A DNA stretch of 64,000 bases from Serpula lacrymans var. lacrymans S7.9. Its lineage: Eukaryota; Basidiomycota; Agaricomycetes; Boletales; Serpulaceae. The notes beneath the pieces are model-generated. The model was not told the origin of the DNA, ran no database searches, and saw only the letters and a program-made list of their open reading frames with translations. Position numbers and translations under genes: made by a program. This document shows, piece after piece, positions 11,878-23,544 of the stretch (positions are counted from its first letter, which is position 1; every line of letters starts with the position of its first letter). The stretch spans positions 1,235,329 through 1,299,328 of the forward strand of contig NW_006763290.1 of NCBI RefSeq assembly GCF_000218685.1, written 5' to 3'.

Positions 11878-11892
11878 AGGTTATGAGCCCTG
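11878..11892 (+). promoter_or_regulatory. copia primer-binding site, half-tRNA-iMet type
   Basis: Directly after the 5' LTR comes GGTTATGAGCCC. Its complement, GGGCTCATAACC, reads as the anticodon stem-loop of initiator tRNA-Met, not the 3' end of a tRNA. Priming by an internal fragment of iMet is known for Drosophila copia and yeast Ty5. Confidence 0.7.
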
Positions 11893-11947
11893 GTGCACAA
11901 AAGCTATGCAGGAAATAATTTGTATTTGACACGGCAACCTCGGAACC

Positions 11948-14419
11948 ATGACCACAGCACACGATACATCCGCATGTCCAGTTCTCACTGGACCCAACAA
12001 TTTTCAGATATGGAAACTCCGGATCATCTCAAAGCTACGTCGGGAAAATGTTCTCCAGGTTGTTACTGGAGAGGAGCTTAAGCCCTCACCAGGAAAACCT
12101 ACCTCCTCGGAGGATCCTGAGATCACCTGGATACTTAAGGATGAGAAGGCACATGGAATCATCCAGGACCACATCTCTGATGCCCTCCTAATGAGGACTG
12201 GAGACCTCATCAGCTCCAAGGAGTTATTTGATAAACTTGTCTCACTCCATCAGACGTCCAACATTGCCTTGGCCTTCTATTCATTCCAGCAGCTCACCAA
12301 AATGTCCTGGGATGGGATATCACCTATCCAGGACCACATTGCGAAAGTCCGGACAATTGATTCACACCTCTCCGGAATGAAACTAGGAGTTGATACCAAA
12401 CTTATGGCCTTTGCTCTTCTCCAATCTCTCCCATGCACTCCTGAATGGCAAATATTTCAGTCATCGGTAATCAACACAATTGAGGAAAATAAACTTACCT
12501 TTGATGCAGTTGAGATCCGGATCACTGCAGAAGTTGCACGACAGTCAGGGAAGACCCCTGGAGGTTCTGAATCAGCACTCAAATCCGAGGAGAAGTGGTG
12601 TGACTTCCACAAAGCCAAACCACACAACACCTCAGAGTGTCAAACACTTCAGTCAGCTGGAAAAAGTCAAAGGAAGAAGGGAAAGGAAAGACACAAGGAT
12701 AAAGGAAAAGAAAAGGAAAAGGCAAATACGGCAGAGCAATCATCTGGATCTGACTCCGAGGAGGAACAGAGTCATATTGCATTGGAACATGTACATATTT
12801 TCAAGCCCCTTGCTAAACACATTCAAGCTTACCTTGTGTTGGAACCCGATAAGACCAAAACAACAATTATTATTGACTCTGGAGCAACATCCCACATGGT
12901 CCCTCACCGCTCCTGGTTTGAGCCAGGAACATACCATGTTCTGCATCCTCCGAGGACAATCAGTTTTGGGGATGAATCCTCTGTAAATGGGATTGGCATT
13001 GGAACAGTAATCCTACAAGCAACTGTTGGCAAAAAGGACTACAATATTGCACTGTCAAATGTCTTACTTGTGCCAAACTTCATTTTAGCACTCGTCTCTG
13101 TCCACAAATTGTCCAAAACGGGGTTATCAACATTTTTTCCAGCAGGGTCAAACACTTGTGAAGTTCGGAAAAAGGAGGAACTTATCCTCACTGCGTTACA
13201 CAAGCGAGGACTTTATCACATCCAAGCAAAACCTGAAATCAACCCGGAGTCAGCTTTTGCAGCAGTAGATGTAAATTTATTGCACAGGAGAATGGGATAC
13301 ATTGGAATGGACCGCTTGCAACGAATGGTTACAAAAGGACAGCTCCAGGACATAGACACCCTTACCGGAACCCCGGAGTTTTGTGAACCTTGCGCTTTAG
13401 GAAAGATGCGCCCCATACAAATTGTGCACATGGATGTTGGAGGACCAATCAAACTAACTTCCAGGGAGGGTTTTTGGTACTGGATTATCATTGTAGATGA
13501 TTTCTCCAAATTTCCATGGATATATTTCCTAAAACATAAAAGTGAAGCACTGGAACGATACAAGCAATGGAAAGAAGATGTCCAAACATTCTTCTGGACT
13601 CATTTGGGAAAAGAAAACTTCACTCCACTATACACAGAATTCCTCTGGAGCAATGGGGGAGGAGAATATACTGGCAATGCATTCAAAAATCAACTCCAAG
13701 AAGATGGTGTCGTCCAAGAAACTACAGCTGCAGATACTCCGGAACAAAATGGCATTGCAGAACACATGAATCAGACATTGGCTACATTAGCAACCACTAT
13801 GCTCCATGATTCCAAGCTCCCAAAGTCATTTTGGGTAGATGCCATGCAAACAGCTGCATATATTACAGCATGCAGCCCAGCATCAGGACTCCATGGAAAG
13901 ACCCCATATGAAATACTGTTTAAAAGGAGAGTTGATCCAACTTTATTTTGCTTTTTCAGATGCCAAGCATATGCCTTGATTCCAAAAGACAAAAGGCAAG
14001 GGAAGTTTTACTCCAAAGGGCACATAATGATTGGCTACACACATGGAAAGCAAGCCTACAAACTCCTAGACACTGAAAAACGGACTGTGTTTTCCAGTTG
14101 GCATGTCATATTCAATGAATTTGGAAAGGTACAAAAGGACGACACTGCTCTCTGGAACACAGACACTAGCACAGATCAGTGGGAGGGACTCATTCCAGAG
14201 AATGCTCACTATCCAGACCAAAATACATTGGAGGAGGATGATCCTGACCCTTGGATCCGAGATCCAAATGAATTGCAAATGGAACCACATCTCCAAGGAG
14301 ATGTTCCACAAGCAATGGAACCATATCAGCATGAAGATGTTCGGAGAGCAGTGGGGCAATACCTCCGTGGAGACGTTCCGAGAGCAGTGGGAGCACCTGT
14401 CTCTACAACCAAGACCTGA
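11948..14419 (+). pseudogene. copia Gag-protease-integrase frame (823 codons)
   Basis: One long frame. The N-terminal Gag region starts LTGPNNFQIWKLRI. A knuckle-like WCDFHKAKPHNTSEC lies near residue 217. The protease motif is DSGATSH at D310. A GAG-preintegrase HRRMG...CEPCALGK block precedes the integrase core. The first catalytic Asp (D496, VHMDV) and the Glu (E605, NGIAEH) are kept. The middle position is Asn (N569, WSNGGGEY), 35 residues before the Glu, so the DD35E triad is broken. A frameshift near 14,390 separates it from the reverse-transcriptase frame. Polyprotein order is the Ty1/copia order (integrase before RT). Confidence 0.9.
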
Positions 14420-16500
14420 ACACTGGCCATCTTCAGAATGGAAAGCCAAAGTAGAGTCACAGTCAGTGGGAGGACAGCCCCTCAACATACAGCCAGCTGA
14501 TGTGGAAAAAGTCCAAATACAGCTAGACAGCCTGTCTATTGGATCAGCTTCTGGAAGGCATACAACACCTCCAAGGAGTCACCCAATGCCTCTGAGGAGT
14601 GATTCAACTCCTTCAGGAGTGAGTGGGGCAATACACACACAAATGCGTCTACTCCCTGGAGTACCTGCACAAGTTCCTAAAAGAGCAGCCATGCCTGCTG
14701 AAGTCCTAGGAGTACACAGAAGCAGTCACCAGACCCGTCCTGCAGACAAAAACCGAGATTATCAAAGGACTCTAAGTGAGGAACAGTCTCAAAAAGAGCA
14801 GCATAACAACTCCATGGAGAAACCTAACACTCCTGAGGTTCATGAAAAAACATCTGATACAGAGGAGACATTCTTTGCTAGAATAGCAAGTACCGGTCCA
14901 TCTAACACAGACCTTCCAAGGACACTAAAGGAAACCTTATCACGTCCGGATGGAGAATTATAGAAGTCTGCCTTGGAGGAGGAGCTCCTAAGTCTCAATA
15001 TTAATGCAGTATATGACACTAACCCACTTCCAAAGGGAGTAAAACCCATCACATCAAAACCTGTGTTCCAGATCAAGTTTGATCAAAACAGAAACATTGA
15101 GAGATATAAACTCCAGATTGCTGCACGTGGTTGTACTCAAAGGGAGGGAATTGATTACCAGGAGGTTTTTGCTCCGGTTGTAAACTTAGAGTTGATCCAA
15201 ATTATTCTAGCCCTGGTAGCAAAGTACAACCTAGAACTTGATCAAATGGACATATCCATAGCTTATCTCAATGGAGAACTTGAAGAAGAACTGTACATGC
15301 TTCCTCCAGGGGGTGTTTCTATGCAACCTAGATACTGCTGGAGGTTGAAGAAATCCATCTACGGATTAAAACAAGCTGGTCATACATGGAACAAAACCTT
15401 TGATTGCAAGCTCCAGGAGCTCGGTTTCACAAGACTAAATGCAGAAACATGTATCTATGTATTCCAGGACAACAAACAAATATGCTTTGTTGTTGTCTAT
15501 GTAGAAAACCTCCTCTTAGGAGCTTCATCCCAAAAATTCATGGATATCACAAAAGCCAAACTCGAATCCATATTCAATATGCGGGACCTTGGAGAAGCAA
15601 AATACATCCTCGGAATAGAAATCCAACGTGATCGTTCAAACAAAACAATATCCCTATTACAACGCCAATACATTGACACAGTCCTGGAGCGTACTGGAGT
15701 GAAGGACTGCAAACCAGTATGGACACCAATGGCCCATGGATCAAAACTCCTCGCAAATGCTCCAGGGGAAGATATTGTGCAACACAAGATGCATATTGAA
15801 GGGTGTCAAGTGTCATACCTCTCTCAATTGTAGGCTCCCTCATGTATGCCATGCTCGGAACCTGCCCAGACATTGCCTATGTTGTTGGAATACTAAGCAG
15901 ACATAGCTCAGCTCCAAGGAGCCATCACTGGGAAGCTGCAAAATGTGTCCTCCGATATCTGAAAGCAACCAGGGAAATGGAACTACGATATGATGGCACA
16001 GATGTCTCCATGGACATGGATTTCTATGGATATGCGGATGCAGATTGGTCTGGAGACCCAGACACGTCTCGATCAACATCAGGATTTGTTTTTATCACCA
16101 TCCGAGGAGCAATCTCCTGGACAAGCAAAAGACAAAGCATGGTAGCTTTATCCTCCACGGAGTCACAGTACATTGGATTGAGCAATGCTGGACAACACCT
16201 TGCATGGCTTCGGACATTTTTTGAAGAGATTGGACATGCTCAAAATCGACCTACAACACTGCACTGTGACAATCAAGCAGCTATCATTCTTACATGAGAT
16301 CCACAGTTCCGTGCTCGCACAAAACACATTCAACGGAAATATCATTTTATCTGAGATGACTTAGTATCAAAGGGAGAAGCAGTAATCAGATACATTCCTA
16401 CAGGAGATATGGTTGCCGACATTCTCACTAAACCCCTTACTCACGAAAAACACTGGAAATTCTCTAAAGCTATGGGACTACGGTTGCACTCGAGTGGGAG
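14420..16500 (+). pseudogene. copia reverse transcriptase and RNase H, broken
   Basis: The RT lies in another frame (14,973-15,833), in line with a Ser/Pro-rich linker (14,103-14,963) and separated from it by a TAG at 14,961. Blocks AARGCTQREGIDYQEVFAPV and LKKSIYGLKQAGHTWNK are clear. The catalytic YVDD is YVEN (15,498-15,509). A second frameshift near 15,800 leads to RNase H (15,803-16,297) with YADADWSGD, SSTESQY and LHCDNQAA. A TGA at 16,295 and another near 16,352 interrupt KHIQRKYHF. The purine-rich GAGTGGGAG before 16,501 is the polypurine tract. Confidence 0.88.
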
Positions 16501-16800
16501 TGACAAAACCGGATAAACCCGGTCTCTGCCGAAGCAGCCATTGTTCTCCTAGGAGCACAATTATACTCCTAGGAGTCATTATACTATAGCGAGTAGCACC
16601 TCCGGCTATAAGTAGTAGGGGGTTTAGTATAGAAATACCTCAGTCATTTCTATAGCCTCTTGGGCAGCGGCTAAGGTATGTTACATTACATTTATTAGAG
16701 ATCACCTTAAACTAACATCCATTGTAGTTTCACATAGGTAAATAATACAGTCGTTTCTATAGCCTCTTGGGCAGCGGCTGAGTTTCACATAGAATTATTA
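16501..16800 (+). repeat. copia 3' LTR (family D)
   Basis: A 300-bp direct repeat of 11,557-11,877, beginning TGACAAAACCGG immediately after the polypurine tract and ending AGAATTATTA. The next bases are ATATG and the bases before the 5' LTR are AGATA, so no target-site duplication is visible. Confidence 0.9.
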
Positions 16801-18912
16801 ATATGTTGGTTTAATATCAGTATTTTAAATCCCAATTTGGAGTTTGTGACATTTATTTGCTTGCTGATACACAAAAACCTAGTCACAAAATAGTCATGCT
16901 AACTTACAAGACAGCCTTTGTTGTACTTGTTGTTATGTGACTGTTATGTGACTATTTTGTGACCAAGTTTTTCAGTATCAGCAAGCTAGAAGATGTCACG
17001 GACTCATAGTTGAAACTTAAAATACTAGTAATTAACCCATTAATGTAACAAAGGCTGGTTTGTGGCTAGGGTTTTAAGTATTAGCAAGCTAACAAATGAC
17101 ACTAAACTTAAAGTTAAAACTCAAAACAATAATATTAAACTAGCATTAAACTAGCACATTTTTTATACAAATAAACAACAATTATGTAGTAAATTTGTTT
17201 ACAAATTTGATTGTTTAAACACTAAAAAAATAACAGCTTGGTTTAAATAAAAATTGAGAGTCAACCTTCCAGTTACATATTAGAAGCAAGCTGGTTGCTA
17301 CTGTTTTATTCCTGTGGTACAGTATTTATATTACTTTTTGTCCACACCTGGATATATGCTGCTGCTCTTAGATCAATTAAGAGTAGTGATGTGTGATATT
17401 ATTATAACAGATGATACAAGAAATTTCTAGGAGTAAGCATTGGTAAAAACAGGCCAATATCATATATTTACTCAAATTCTGAAGTGATAAGAATGTTTAA
17501 TCCTCAAATTTTCTTCTATTATCTATTATAATAATACCAAATAACATATTACTATATAATTTTAGCCTATGTTTACCAATGTTCACTCCTGGGGATTTAT
17601 TCTATTGTCTGTTATATTAGTACCAATTAACAAGGGAAAGTAAAAAAAATACATATGTTTGTTTGAGGCATTTGAGGTATTCAGCAAATTGAGGTCCCTA
17701 AAAATAAGGGACAAATTTCAACTTGCATCTATTTGATGCCATTAATACCAATTTGTATAGTTAGTATAATTTATTTTCTAGATTGATTAAATCTGCAAAA
17801 AGGTATGTGCTTTCATTAGCAATGATATAAAACAATAACAAAGCTGAAATGCTCACTATACAATTCTAAAGACCTATCTTTGGGGACTGTGCAATTGAAT
17901 GTGATTGATGCTATTGGCTGGAGGTAAGTCATGACTCATCTGCAATAGAATTTGCCATGATCACATCATACAGTGTGCACCAATTTTGTTTATATCTTTA
18001 GTCACATGCTATAATCATGGAAAATCTGAACTCCAATCTATGAAAACCATATGTTTTATTGTCAGACACTGGCTCAACCAGGTGGGAAGTTGCTCCCTCT
18101 GCAGATAATTACTTGTATATACCCAGTACTTAGCCTGCCATCAAAATGGCAGGTATATTTCTCACAAGCTTATTTCCTATAACAAGATTGCATTATATCA
18201 TCCCGTCAACTCTGGCCTTTGTCAATCAGACTAGCTCCAGTCTCTGGTTTGAGTGCACAGGTGTTTACCTATGTTCATGATATCATCTGCCTATAGCAGT
18301 CATCAACACCTTAATGGGTAATTGGCTAAATTCTTACATCAGCCACTGCATGGTTAGGTTGGTTAGGTTTACTGATTAACATTTTTCTGTTGTTATTCTA
18401 TAGATAGATAACCCAGGTGATAATATACAATTAGATTAATGTGAAGGCACATAACTCTATTCAAATATGTAATATTTTAAAATGTAGTGGATCGTCTGCA
18501 GGTTTTTACAAGCAACGTCAATAGGTTTGCAAGGCTCAGGTTGTACCAAAACACCCATGGAAGATTTTATTAAAGCTTCCTAAGGTAGTTAATTCCACAT
18601 GTTACCAATAGATCCCTCTCAGAATCTTTTATGTTATTGTCTAAATATAGATAGAATTTAGAATTGTACACCTGTTCAGATTATGTACAGTAGCTAAAAT
18701 AATGTAGTAGAAGGGCTCAAGATTATTTACCATTTACATGCAGGGGTGATCCCACGGGCCATCCAAAGATAGTTACTATCAGCCATACCAATTTTTATAG
18801 CATATTATGCAACCCAGTGGATATTTTCTCCTTTTGAAATTAATCTGTGTTGATGTGCATGCTTTGAAAGGAACCTTCTACTTTATAGGAATCCCAGTTA
18901 ATTGGTGTTTTA
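16801..18912. other. AT-rich sequence without recognised features
   Basis: No open frame of note on either strand, long A/T runs, and no terminal repeats I could find. It probably consists of decayed repeats. Confidence 0.45.
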
Positions 18913-20039
18913 CATCAGGAAAAATGGGGGTAGTTATATAGAGCTCTATAGCAGTTTAAGTACTCCTAAAGCTGTTATAGTGGTTAAACCTGCTATAGAA
19001 CCTCTGCCATCTATAGAGCCTCATATAACTCTATAAATGCTCTTGTAGATGTTGAAAATTGTTGTGTGGCTGATAAAAAAAATTAACACAGACAGGATTT
19101 GAATTCTCAACCTGCTAGTCAGCCTTTGGGTAACTAAGCAACCTATAGCCACACATCACACAATTATCCACTCCTGTTAGTTTTGGTGATTCTGCACCTT
19201 TGTGCTACCCATATATTTTTATTCCTTTCCTTATCTATTCCTCTATCATTCAGTAGTGATTGTGTTCTCTATTATTTTGCCTCTGTGGCTCCTTTGTTTA
19301 CCTTTGTTTACAAAACTTTGGCCAGTACTGCAGAGTCCAATGCTTCCTATTCTCTAGTTACTCACATTGGACTCTAGGTACTGTATACCTGTCATACTCT
19401 TTAATAATAAAGTTACTCACATTGAACTCTAGTTTCCAGTCCCTGATTGCTCTCAGCAAGTGGCTAGACACTTCCTTCAAGCTTTCTTCTTAATAACTAC
19501 ACCATGAGAGCTTATAAAATGTATTATACAGGTATTATATATTGACCTTTCATGGACTTAGGTTATTTTTTTACTCATTGTCACCACTTGTATTTGAATA
19601 AATCATTATGCTTATTTTTATAAATATCAAAGATACAAACTACTATTTTACTAATACAGACTACATAATTGATTAATACTGTATGATTTATTAGCCCTTT
19701 TAAGCACCTTGAACTATATTATAACTATGACCTTTACAGCTATAGGAGCTATGTAGGCTGCTATAGGCTATAAGAGTACTTATAGTACCTTGCCTATATT
19801 AATATACTTGACTCCAAACACTTCTGGTCTCTTTCTATTGTGAACATGTTTATTAGATTAATCTAGAATTTGAGGGAAATATAGATACTTCTCCCCTTGG
19901 TTAAAATTTTGCCTACTACTGTGCTATAAGAGCTATCAGAGCTATAATTGCACTAATAGTACTATAGTTTCTATGAATGCATTTTTATATATAGGTGGTG
20001 GATATATAATGCTATATAGCAAAAGGGTTTTTCCTGATG
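18913..20039 (-). mobile_element. R1 repeat, copy 2, containing LTR-E
   Basis: Same family and orientation as 888-1686. It has ends CATCAGGAAAAA and TTTTTCCTGATG with TA on both outer sides. It is longer only because a 321-bp element (19,175-19,495) has inserted into the box A-like region: the CCACTACACC of the other copies is split here, leaving ACTCC and ACTAC either side. Confidence 0.85.
19175..19495 (+). repeat. LTR-E-like element, copy 1
   Basis: A 321-bp element TGTTAGTTTTGG...CTTCTTAATA with an AATAAAG poly(A)-like signal inside. The flanks are ACTCC (19,170-19,174) and ACTAC (19,496-19,500), a 5-bp duplication with one mismatch. The uninterrupted R1 copies show the empty site. The second copy is 43,426-43,745. 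No coding frame. Its size and 5-bp duplication fit a solo LTR, although the 3' end is not CA. Confidence 0.8.
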
Positions 20040-20090
20040 TAGGTTCTGGTGAATAAGTAAGAACAAGTGATAAAACTAAGTAAAAGGGCA

Positions 20091-20360
20091 GAATGCCTGA
20101 ACTACAATAGATGTCAGCTTTAAGGTAACCTCTATAGAATGTAATGTAACATATATCAGATGCTACCCAAGAGGCTATAGAAACAGCTGAGGTATCCCTA
20201 TACTAAGCCCCCTACTACTTATAGTCAGAGATACTACTCACTAAGGTACAATGACTCCTAGGAGAACAATGAGTGACTCCATGGAGTGGTGATTATGCTC
20301 CATAGAGAATAATAATTTTTTAGCAGCTTTAGCTGAGACTGGGTTTATCTGGTTTTGTCC
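20091..20360 (-). repeat. solo copia LTR (family D), partial
   Basis: The minus strand reads GGACAAAACCAGATAAACCC and continues through the same words as the copia LTRs: the CTCCATGGAG/CCTAGGAG block, TACTACTTATAG, GAGGTATCCC, and the AATGTAATGTAACAT segment. The last part of the LTR (the TAGAATTATTA end) is not recognisable, so the copy is 3'-truncated or eroded. Confidence 0.75.
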
Positions 20361-21990
20361 AAGAGTTGCTGAAATATATAAGTGATTCTCCATAATATAT
20401 ATTAATACTGTGCATATATAGAAAAGTTCTACATGGGATAGTAGAGAGCTTATATTAACTACCTATTGGCATCACTCTGTGGATGCCCTCACTGATATCC
20501 TACTTTGGACTCCAGTCTGCCATATATTTCCTCTACACATTCTTATGTTCCTCACAGAATCTGTAGTTAAACCTGATAACACACTCCTCTCACATACAAT
20601 TTCTCCTTGCTAAATATATGTCTGCATAAAACTCCTAGTTATAATTTCTGTACTCTGTTCCAGCGGTTTAAATATCAACAAGTTCCCAAACCTTTTTACC
20701 AACCTTCCTCTAAGTTCTTCCCAGCCCTTTTCCAAAGGACTCTTACTCCTCTCCTATGGCATCCTCTATTTTCCTCCCATTCATGCTGTTGAGTTAGGGG
20801 TAAAGGTCTGCAGAATGGTCTAGTGTATGAGCTAAGCAAACTCCTAACCTTGTAATCTGTTTTGCTACTATGTAGTCACTTTGTAACTCCTACCTCCAAC
20901 CTCTAACAACTCTATAAGTCATGGTCCTAACAATGTCCTTGTTTTGGCTCTGGTAGCACACTTGGTAAGCTTTTAAATTATTTTTATACCAGAACTAACA
21001 GAACAAAACAGTTTTCTAGATCAAATATATTTTATTAGGCACATCATTAACAATATAATGATATAGGTCTCATAGACAGCATTTTATGTAAGGTATATCA
21101 TCTTAATCACAGTAATCCTATACTAGTCACGGTGGGATTACTATATGAGGTTATTGGAAATATTTCAGAAGTGTTCTTCTACATATATGAATGCTGTGTG
21201 TAATAAAATTAAATAATATCTTGTTATTGATTCTAGCTGTTTTTTTAACTGAACAATAGAGTACATGTGTTACAACTTTATATACTATCAGAGAAGATGG
21301 AGTTTTATGTAGACAAATATGTAGCAAGGAATAAAATAATTATATATTTTAAAGCATATTATGTGGTCTAAATCAGAGTCTATGTGGACAATAAAGAAAC
21401 ATTTAAAGGAACATATAGCAGACTAAAGTCCAAAGCAACATATTGGAGTGAAGGTCTAGGGTATTATATGGGAGCAAGCTACAATAAGAGCATGCTGAAT
21501 GGCAGAATATGAGAAACATCAATCTGGGAAACGCACAATATTAGGAACTTGGATTTGAGGGATTGTGGTGCTTGTGAAAGCTCAGGTCTCTCTCTAAGTT
21601 GTGGCATAGATAGGACAAGCAAACAAGTATAGTGTTATTCTTTGACTTAATGAAAACATTCCAAAAATGGCATATTTATAATTTATCTAAAATAATAGAG
21701 AGGCTCTTCCTAATATGGGTAAAAAGTGTGACACTAAGATTTCATTCTTATTTTCTTGATATTCAAAGTATTCAAATGTTCTGGAAAAAGGAGTGATCTG
21801 GCAGTTCAATTCTACTTCCTAAAGCATCTGGTGTTAAGACTAGACCATGCCTTTAATTTGTCTATATACTACTGTCAATTCAATAGTTGATAGTCTATGT
21901 TAACAGTACATTATTGATAGTTGACTGTTGACAGTTTATAAATACATTTTGAATGTTTTTGTTAGTTACATTTTGGTCACAGAGTAGTAT
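20361..21990. other. AT-rich sequence without recognised features
   Basis: Short open stretches only. No repeat ends, domains or RNA genes seen. Confidence 0.4.
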
Positions 21991-22991
21991 TCTACTGTAT
22001 ATATCAATTGGTGACATTTATAATGTTAATCAGTCCTTCATAGTGTTGTTGCCTCCTCCAGATGGTAGTTCCAATATGATGATATTCTTCAGCTCTTCCA
22101 ATATCTTCCTGCCATCCTGTGCGTGTTTGTCCCATTGTTTGAACAGACCATCCACTGATCCACGTCCCCTGCCTCTAGCCTTCTCCAGCTCTTTACTAAA
22201 AGTTCTTCTTCATGCATTCTAGGGTCCCCACTTTACTTGCTATGAAGCAACCACACAATGTGAAGACAAATGATTGACCATGTTAGGCAAACCAGGGTGA
22301 GGATCATTCTTGGAGGTTTTACCACCGCATGCGTCAAGTGTGGGGCATGGAGTTTGGGTGGTCATTTTTTTCCTGCATCAACTTTGTATTTAGTACATCT
22401 ATCTTCAACAAGAACATAATGTTCAGTGTTTACTCACTTTTGGCGGTTATTAAAAATTTTCACTATTGAATGTAGGTAAGTATTTGAGCTATAACACACT
22501 ATCTTACTTTGAAACACAAATCCGTGCCTTTTCATTCTGCAAGGCATGAACTCTGAAGTACAGTACAAGAAATTTTTATCATTCAGTTTTGAGCTGTAAA
22601 ACGGTGAGCATGGCCTTTCTCCCAATGGCACCAAAACTTTGGCTCACATTTTTCCACTTGTGCAGGATGACATCTGCTGTCTCGTTTTGGCCAACAGGGG
22701 GACAGCCCCATTCCAGAAGCCAGGCTTGAAGTTGAGTCCTAGCTCAGCCAGCACTTTGTTCCTCTTCACAAAATTGATCAATGTTCTGATATCCTTGGGT
22801 GTCCATATGACGCGCTCCTTGCTGGTTTTCTCAACCCCTGCAGTAGTGGGAAATGATGGCATTTTGGTGTGAAAACAACTTTTCTTCCTGTGTTTCTTGA
22901 GGTTCGTCGAGACGTTTTTCAGAGTTAATAATACATAATGCAAATCAGCTTCCTTACTGTACAGTATACCCCTCCCTATGCCCTGTGGCAC
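21991..22991 (-). pseudogene. Myb/SANT-like DNA-binding protein relic
   Basis: Minus strand. 22,860-22,690 encodes VIWTPKDIRTLINFVKRNK...NFKPGFWNGA. Then, after a one-base frame change, TADVILHKWKNV. Trp-rich spacing of this kind is the pattern of Myb/SANT-like domains found in fungal transposon and regulatory proteins. Downstream (about 22,200-22,020 minus) a helical block with SVDGLFKQWDKHAQDGRKIL follows, separated by several stops. The gene is broken. The identification rests on the pattern WTxxD...W...K.W only. Confidence 0.5.
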
Positions 22992-23209
22992 CCCTTTCAG
23001 GAATCACACAGTCATCACAAACTCGGCATACTGGTGACATTTGGCCGCTCGGCAGGTAGATTTTTTGAAGTCCGCATATTTGGTTTCATTTGGCACCAAC
23101 CCTAAGCTTTGCTTATGGCTTCAGTTCTGGGTGTCTGAATAAGCTCTAACGCTCACTTCAGGAGCACCCTAAGTGAACCTTAAGGAAAGCGCTAGGCGAG
23201 GTTTGAGGA
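22992..23209. other. spacer with more GC-rich sequence
   Basis: No gene recognised. Composition rises towards that of the kinase gene, so part of it may be original intergenic sequence upstream of the kinase. The last bases GGA are the left duplication of the MITE. Confidence 0.35.
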
Positions 23210-23355
23210 CACACCAAGCATAACTAACTTTTGTCATGCCCCAAAATTGATGAAAAAGCCTGATCTTGTAGGTCCAAAAATACAATCAAATATTAACTAC
23301 TTTCAGGCTTTTTCATCAATTTTGGGTGTGACAACAGTCTGTTATGCTTGGTGTG
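23210..23355. mobile_element. MITE, copy 2 (internally deleted)
   Basis: A 146-bp version of the element at 4875-5162. It begins CACACCAAGCATAAC and ends GTTATGCTTGGTGTG, with the same GATGAAAAAGCCTGA and TTTTCATCAATTTTGGG arms but without the middle. It is flanked by GGA on both sides (23,207-23,209 and 23,356-23,358). It ends 189 bp before the kinase start codon. Confidence 0.85.
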
Positions 23356-23544
23356 GGACCAATTGGTTTAGGCTGCTTCTGGAATTGAGGTAGACCTGTG
23401 AGTAGACATTTCCATATTAGGAATTACACACGTAACTGACTGGCCTGACATTGGAAATTTCTTGCTTGCGTGGTGACCAACCATCCACGGCGCTGTAGCA
23501 CGACCTGTCAGCGTTACATCTTTGTTTTAGTCGTCACATAAACA
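23356..23544 (+). promoter_or_regulatory. kinase upstream region
   Basis: The interval between the MITE and the kinase ATG. No TATA box is seen. A pyrimidine-containing segment TCTTTGTTTTAGTCGTCAC precedes ATAAACAATGG, which gives a good start context (ACAATGG). The promoter is therefore either contained in under 190 bp or includes the MITE. Confidence 0.4.

Noticed and set aside
14066..14488. A minus-strand 140-codon frame within the copia element
   Set aside because: It is the antisense shadow of the repetitive linker that encodes EDVPQA/EQWxH-like repeats on the plus strand.
11552..16805. A target-site duplication for the copia element
   Set aside because: AGATA and ATATG do not match, and moving the LTR end by a few bases does not create a duplication.
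888..20039. R1 copies as ordinary tRNA genes or SINEs
   Set aside because: Only the A/B boxes resemble a tRNA. The T-arm and acceptor pairing is not convincing, there is no A-rich tail, and the copies are bounded by inverted repeats.
20607..22222. Short plus-strand frames as genes
   Set aside because: They are hydrophobic, AT-driven open stretches without motifs or supporting context.
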